Shown here: positions 60,601 to 64,000 of the stretch, in pieces
How the letters are laid out: the number at the start of each line of letters is the position of its first letter
Numbering within the stretch: position 1 is the stretch's first letter
The notes under the pieces: model-generated
What the model was told of the DNA's origin: nothing
The model's database searches: none
Seen by the model: the letters and a program-made list of their open reading frames with translations, nothing else
NCBI RefSeq assembly: GCF_902686445.1
Contig: NC_062224.1
Coordinates: forward strand, 51,335,156-51,399,155
Direction of reading: 5' to 3'
DNA from: Sciurus carolinensis
Lineage: Eukaryota > Chordata > Mammalia > Rodentia > Sciuridae
DNA: 64,000 nt
Position numbers and translations under genes: made by a program

Positions 60601-61960
60601 ATCCATTGTGAAGCGGTACCATAGTAGCAAAAACAGCACGGATACAGAACATTTTGTAAGGGGAAAAGTGGTTTTGGAAAGATGTAGGAGGGAGAGTACT
60701 GGGTGCCAAAAGGTTAGCAAAAGGTTGAGGGACAGGGTCAGTAATGACCACTGGGTATCTCCAGGTTTGAGTACCTAAAGCCATAATTTCCCACCATTGA
60801 TCAACCGGTGGGAAGGAAATATTGGAGACAATGTAACGACTATGAGCATTGAGGAGTTCAAAGCGGCCAAAGATAGGTAGATTGGGAAAATCTGCTACAC
60901 AGGTAACTTTTGCTTTCAATAATCCACCCTTAAGTTCATTAACATCATTAGAGGCATTAAAGGGTAAGTTCAATCTTTTAAAAAGAAGGGAAATATTAAC
61001 AGGGCACAGATTTCCAAAAGGTTCTGGAAGAAAGGGAGGCCATCTAAAAGAAGGAGTGCAATATTGTATAGAGGTGCCTGTATTGCATAAATTATAAGGT
61101 TTCCTGGTGGTGGTAGAAGGAGGTGCGGTAGTTGTGAGAGTTGTTGATGTTGTAGAATTTGTGGGAACCTCATCCTTAGAGTCATCCTCTTCCTCATCCT
61201 CATAATTATAATCCCCGTATTCCTCATAATACTCATCATACCAAGGGTTACCTTTAGGGCCCTCATTTTCCCATAAGGCTAACATGCGGGCGAAGAGAGA
61301 TAATTTCGCCGCCGCATAGCAGGTGAAAGGGGGATCTGTATCTAAAGCATAGGTGATAGTAATGTTGTGGTTTTCAAACTTAACAGCTATAGGAAAATGT
61401 TGCAGGCCAAGCTGTTGAAAATGATAAATATAATGAGGTGAATGAGCCCAGACAGTTTTAACCAATTCCATATGATGGCAACATAAAGGGTTAGATTCCA
61501 AAATATTAGAATCATCCCAAGCGTATTGAACATCCGTAGAATGCCAAACAGGGCTAAAAAGGCCTGTAATGTTGGCTTTATGATATTCTTCACAAGGGAG
61601 AACAGAATCGTGAGAAAAGTGTTGAAGCCTATGGGTGCAAAAGGCATATTTAGTCCAAAACAATTGCTGGGCAGCAGTGTAATTATTAAGAAAAAGCTGG
61701 GAGAGCCAAAAGTGAGGAACTATGGAATCATTTTTATGTAGGGAAATGTATCCTTTGACAAAGGATCGAAATGATGCTGCATGGGCTTGGGTCCAGGTTG
61801 ACAGATTAACTGAATACCATGGAGTAGTAGGAACAGTGCTGACAGGAGAAGTGTCAGTCCCAATAGTAGCTCCATTTGGGCTACTGAGGGAGCCAACAAA
61901 TAGTAACGTTAAGGACAACACAAACCCAATACCGGAAGTGGTGGGAGGAGTTAGTATCAT
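57623..61960 (-). CDS. env: Giant retroviral envelope-like glycoprotein, 1,445 aa, intact frame
   Basis: The ATG at 61,960 is the first Met codon of an open frame that extends upstream without Met to about 62,080. In order: a signal-like hydrophobic core (GIGFVLSLTLLFVGS, residues about 11-25); a very long surface region with about 30 N-X-S/T sites; an acidic Tyr-rich patch (241-263) followed by a Ser/Thr-rich mucin-like stretch (268-285); and a weak dibasic site (NLRR, about 983-986). A hydrophobic Ala/Gly-rich fusion-peptide candidate follows (988-1010), then a heptad-rich coiled coil (1011-1094). A second helical repeat (about 1300-1350), a membrane anchor (1393-1414) and a 31-residue tail with Tyr/Pro motifs complete it. 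No CX6CC motif is present. Foamy env is just under 1,000 residues and most retroviral env are 500-700. No stop or frameshift is seen. Confidence 0.83.
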   Translation of the reverse strand: MILTPPTTSGIGFVLSLTLLFVGSLSSPNGATIGTDTSPVSTVPTTPWYSVNLSTWTQAHAASFRSFVKGYISLHKNDSIVPHFWLSQLFLNNYTAAQQLFWTKYAFCTHRLQHFSHDSVLPCEEYHKANITGLFSPVWHSTDVQYAWDDSNILESNPLCCHHMELVKTVWAHSPHYIYHFQQLGLQHFPIAVKFENHNITITYALDTDPPFTCYAAAKLSLFARMLALWENEGPKGNPWYDEYYEEYGDYNYEDEEEDDSKDEVPTNSTTSTTLTTTAPPSTTTRKPYNLCNTGTSIQYCTPSFRWPPFLPEPFGNLCPVNISLLFKRLNLPFNASNDVNELKGGLLKAKVTCVADFPNLPIFGRFELLNAHSRYIVSNISFPPVDQWWEIMALGTQTWRYPVVITDPVPQPFANLLAPSTLPPTSFQNHFSPYKMFCIRAVFATMVPLHNGSAELGWFCFPIPPYQELSISIFLQNSPKPITMPKSYVTPANSFLLKYLNVTGFVYAGNSTDGVVLYSEYSDITFYNKSLHTEPDYYSYSNSHNNNASSMRRLRWVWKNDSQELHNSIPIWNLSHIYLFNSSTFNSSTMNLLPYYATKSPVFFLPLNVSSKPSPRSFNISLYRPDSYMRPSLRGATGTSSTTRFFPEFFPIINISDPSLASMVHYMDIPCMPPLPINVHNDTLGLPYIPQSGLKRCHWCPLATKLLYVTQRSIMYNHSFYDVPMDVFNASVVNSTYYPERSTLLQLKPTVTILNYKYPCIQEVTLHLDQRPFPLTPYHSTPYGCSNLSISHSIPRYHIAAADNRSINWWLHAGMDFSKWPSPRKIGYLPYYFYMVAPGQNNKWYMYDMISHSILKNKTDLVDNYRFSEIYEVKMDHKMCYRTTDFEPCLIHRGGFNETHSWITAHFPRSVLFPPHDLPVTHTAPMYLPLLYAPTHLLLQPSITPIHLILDLHEFASNMEPCKTSVATILPDLYYSPNGGMNLRRPLQAAAVGAFLAGAAIGALIAAAMTEELRAEINSVRALTNQHTRIIHGISRNMHTMSVLLQKLQAEQQVLHSELRSLQQSYTTTTNMMQAAITHLQQQQECHHVEALLQASFTDLRTLFITGIGQETASMITILDPTKESHCDSGRCSLHLWEISTSTAIVAYKTKPTPRRIHDSWVLPLEDMYWAQLDKHSWFIPSSSVWHLGKQTALTFQVISDKPPTTDVVVHLPASSIADLGNYRILTCHHSNYSITRWQNVTYNDTVYLDPGCHLSSNVIRVLHNDLNKATTTHVSIISNHTFGLGIFFRTPAYQQDLMQKLQSSISALNRVYEQNEKVYKAFNDSIAKDLRHLDYSLNKVKALVDNSYLIPTHIFSSSTTDCSFIGFFRRLIAADFACITRWNPFHWLKESFTVVCFLLGAFFIIKILLCICNNTTSSKYDELRKAELYNPRHYLPPEMPQPP

Positions 61961-62072
61961 TGCAAGGGGGGCGATGTTCGGTGGTACAAATAGTGAAATG
62001 GGTGACAAGGACCGTAATAAGGTAAAGCAGGCAAAGAGTAAGAGTAGCAGAAATAATTCTAGTGGGGTGCAT
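61881..62072 (-). other. Alternative ATG frame with hydrophobic leader upstream of env
   Basis: From an ATG at 62,072 a 63-codon frame begins MHPTRIISATLTLCLLYLIT, a good signal-anchor pattern, with glycosylation sites, and ends at 61,881. It overlaps the first 27 codons of the env frame in another phase. The env frame itself is hydrophobic and Met-free in 62,080-61,961. Either this is a separate small leader frame, or env starts differently from the ATG at 61,960 (through splicing or a past frame change). Confidence 0.35.
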
Positions 62073-62190
62073 GATCCTAACTATCCTACAATAGTGGGGT
62101 GCGAGGGGCCATAACATAAAAAAGGGGGTACAACAAACCAGAACAGGGAGGCGAAGAGGAGAAGAATGCAAAGAAATGTATACATACAAA

Positions 62191-64000
62191 TTATAAAGGA
62201 GTGATGTCCTTAGCTTTCACGAGGGAAAGTTCTCCCTTAGAGCTGGAAGTCCAATAAGTATTGCCAGGTCCAAAAGCAACAATGTCCTTTTCTTGCAAGG
62301 AAGAGTCTTTGCGGTGTTTATGAAGAACCTTAGAAGACGTCAGAGGCGGTGAGGGGGGTTCAGGAGGGTAAGAAGAAAGGTGTTTGGGGAAGGCTTCGTC
62401 CAAAGGAGAATCTCGATGGAAACGAGGACGAGAATTCAGTTCAAAAAGGGCGATCTGGAGAGCACGGGTGAAAGGTAAGTCCTTGAGGGCAGAAAGGCGC
62501 TGTTTCAGTAGTCCATTAAAGCGTTCGACGTGACCAGCAGCTGTGGGGTTATAAGCAAGGTGGAAGTTCCAAGCGATGTCCAAGTCACTGGCTAGTTTCT
62601 GCACAAGAGTTCCAGTAAAATGTGTGCCTTGATCAGATTCAATCAAAATGGGAGGTCCAAAATGAGAGATCCAATCCCAAAGTGCAAAGATGGTGGCAGC
62701 CTGATTAGGTTTGGCAGAGTCATGAGCCGAAGCAAGTCCTGTAGATACATCCAGAATAACGCAAACAAAACGTTTATTTGAAAGAGGACCAATAAAATCA
62801 ATTTGTAAGGTGTGATTAAAGGATTGGGGTGATGCAGTAGAAGCAGGGGGGTTACGACGAAAACGGGTGAGGGATTGAGGGCAGTGTTGGCAATGTCTGA
62901 CAGCTAGTTTACATTGATGCCAGGTAACGCCCAAATTTCGGTGTGAACACCACTGATAAAGCCCATGAGTACCAATATGTCCCAGAGCGATATGTAACTT
63001 AGTAATCTCGGAGACATGAATAGGCAATTCAGTGGGAGGAGGAGAGACTTTCCAGTCAGGTTTTCTGGTTAATTTTAATTTAGTGTCTCCAATTTGTTCT
63101 GAGGACCAAGGCGTTTTGTTAACCAATTTAAGAGTATAAGATTTAGCGATTTTATCAACAATGTCGTTATTTTTGGAGTGGGCGTCAGTGCGTCCAGTAT
63201 GTGCATCAACATGAGTAATTAGAATGGTAATGTTGGAAGAAGCAAGTTCTTTCCAACAGTCACGACCCCACACTGGCTTGCCATTTATAGTAAAATCAGT
63301 CAAGAGCCATTTAGAGGACCATATTGCTATACCATTGCAAACTGACCATGAATCAGAAAATATGTGAATTACCTTGTGACCTTCATTCACAGAATGTCTG
63401 ACAGCCAAAAGAACTGCTATTAATTCAGCAATTTGGGCTGATTTATCCGTCCCCTGGTCTTCCAGGACACAACCATCCGATGGTCTGAAGGCAGCTGCTT
63501 TCCAATGGACTATAGAGTTAAGTACTGAAGCTGAGCCATCAGTGTACCATACATTGGTGGTGGAGGGGGAATTAGGGCCCCAATGACCGATAGGTTTTAA
63601 CACACGTTCGGGGGGAATGTCGGGGGGTTCTACAAGAGGAGCAGCCGCTATCAGTTCGGAAAGTTTGCCTGGGGAGGAGGAGGATTTAAATTGGCCTTGA
63701 GAGATCAAATTTTGGAGGAACCATTTCCAAGTAAGGACCTTAGGTTCCATAGGGAGTCCTTTGAGGGACTCATCAGGCATTTTAATCCAATCCAGTAGGG
63801 CAACTGGGGTCCTAATCAGGAATTCACGTCTGTGAAGGTCAAAAGTAAAATGTTGTAGTGCGGTCATAAGTGTCCACACATACTTTTCAAATAAAGAATA
63901 TTTATTAGAAGAATAGGGGAAACGTTTGCAATAGAAGCCTACAGGTCTTGAAGTGCCTTCAGACTTAGCAAAAATGCCCCAGGTTCCATAACCATTTAAA
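62191..64000 (-). CDS. pol: Pol, C-terminal part: RT connection, RNase H, integrase (5' end outside window)
   Basis: The frame is open from the window edge; the connection text RPVGFYCKRFPYS lies near 63,910-63,950. RNase H has its four acidic residues: WYTDGS, IAELIAV, FSDSW and the late Asp in NNDIVDK. Integrase has an HHCC zinc finger (HIALGHIGTH, then CQHC). The catalytic core is LQIDFIG, ESDQGTHFTG and VERFNG, with exactly 35 residues between the second Asp and the Glu. The GTHFTG and ERFNGLLK motifs resemble ERV-L integrase. The stop is at 62,191. No dUTPase domain follows, unlike typical ERV-L. It is apparently intact over the visible 603 codons, so the enzyme core could be functional. 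Confidence 0.9.
   Translation of the reverse strand, partial: LNGYGTWGIFAKSEGTSRPVGFYCKRFPYSSNKYSLFEKYVWTLMTALQHFTFDLHRREFLIRTPVALLDWIKMPDESLKGLPMEPKVLTWKWFLQNLISQGQFKSSSSPGKLSELIAAAPLVEPPDIPPERVLKPIGHWGPNSPSTTNVWYTDGSASVLNSIVHWKAAAFRPSDGCVLEDQGTDKSAQIAELIAVLLAVRHSVNEGHKVIHIFSDSWSVCNGIAIWSSKWLLTDFTINGKPVWGRDCWKELASSNITILITHVDAHTGRTDAHSKNNDIVDKIAKSYTLKLVNKTPWSSEQIGDTKLKLTRKPDWKVSPPPTELPIHVSEITKLHIALGHIGTHGLYQWCSHRNLGVTWHQCKLAVRHCQHCPQSLTRFRRNPPASTASPQSFNHTLQIDFIGPLSNKRFVCVILDVSTGLASAHDSAKPNQAATIFALWDWISHFGPPILIESDQGTHFTGTLVQKLASDLDIAWNFHLAYNPTAAGHVERFNGLLKQRLSALKDLPFTRALQIALFELNSRPRFHRDSPLDEAFPKHLSSYPPEPPSPPLTSSKVLHKHRKDSSLQEKDIVAFGPGNTYWTSSSKGELSLVKAKDITPL

Larger units (their letters stand above)
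55975..64000 (-). mobile_element. Class III/foamy-like endogenous provirus with giant env (cut by the window)
   Basis: Read on the minus strand, the order is pol (RT connection, RNase H, integrase), a giant env, an overlapping accessory-like frame, a second short frame and an LTR ending ...GGCA at 55,975. Pol and env are uninterrupted over more than 6 kb, which suggests a recent insertion or conserved function. The integrase core and RNase H look ERV-L-like. ERV-L elements are generally described as env-less, while foamy viruses have the same order but a shorter env. The 5' LTR, primer site, gag, protease and most of RT lie beyond 64,000. Confidence 0.85.

Noticed and set aside
1..64000. CRISPR arrays, bacterial operons, tRNA or rRNA genes
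   Set aside because: Tandem repeats present are L1 monomers, LTR repeats or microsatellites. No cloverleaf-bearing tRNA gene or rRNA segment was seen apart from tRNA-derived SINEs, and the DNA is clearly mammalian.

Overview
The window is mammalian nuclear DNA with no recognisable host exon. It most likely comes from a member of the squirrel family (Sciuridae). The evidence is the SINE content: ID-like tRNA-derived SINEs and B1-ID composite SINEs, together with rodent-type L1s that have tandem promoter monomers and G-rich 3' UTRs. Composition is AT-rich and intergenic, and almost everything I can name is a transposable element.

Layout. 1-3735: 3' half of a young L1 (copy A, +). 3.7-11.2 kb: AT-rich unique sequence with scattered ID SINEs. 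11.2-13.4 kb: a 5'-truncated young L1 (copy B, -). 13.4-18.6 kb: SINEs, a CA microsatellite and an ancient decayed L1. 18.6-20.0 kb: remnant of a class I (gammaretrovirus-like) ERV with LTR tail, tRNA-His-type primer-binding site and a gag start. 19,986-26,960: a complete but dead class II (betaretrovirus/HML-like) provirus, with paired LTRs, a perfect 6-bp target duplication, a tRNA-Lys-type primer-binding site, a large internal gag-pol deletion and a broken env. 29.0-29.9 kb and 54.9-55.4 kb: two related class I-like solitary LTRs. 30-36.8 kb: unique AT-rich DNA with two B1-ID SINEs. 36.8-43.3 kb: an old, near full-length L1 (copy C, -). 43.3-47.7 kb: unique sequence and an ancient L1 fragment. 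47.8-54.1 kb: a near full-length younger L1 (copy D, +) with a tandem-monomer 5' UTR.

The most unusual object is at the right edge. A provirus on the minus strand (55,975 to beyond 64,000) has an uninterrupted pol reading frame covering the RT connection, RNase H and integrase. Its integrase looks ERV-L-like (class III). Behind pol is an uninterrupted env-like reading frame of about 1,445 codons, far longer than ordinary retroviral env and longer than foamy virus env. An overlapping 243-codon frame begins inside the end of env. A second 107-codon frame sits just behind a strong candidate splice acceptor. The LTR carries two families of tandem repeats in U3. The order pol-env-overlapping accessory frame(s)-LTR resembles foamy viruses, whereas ERV-L elements are generally described as lacking env. 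This provirus is the best candidate for something undescribed. Its gag, protease, most of RT and its other LTR lie outside the window.

The three younger L1 copies (A, B, D) share a short telomere-like TTAGGG-type run in the 3' UTR that the old copy C lacks. L1s C and D carry unrelated 5' UTR monomers, which suggests promoter replacement in the lineage. Element names and classes rest on motif recognition by eye. No database search was run.
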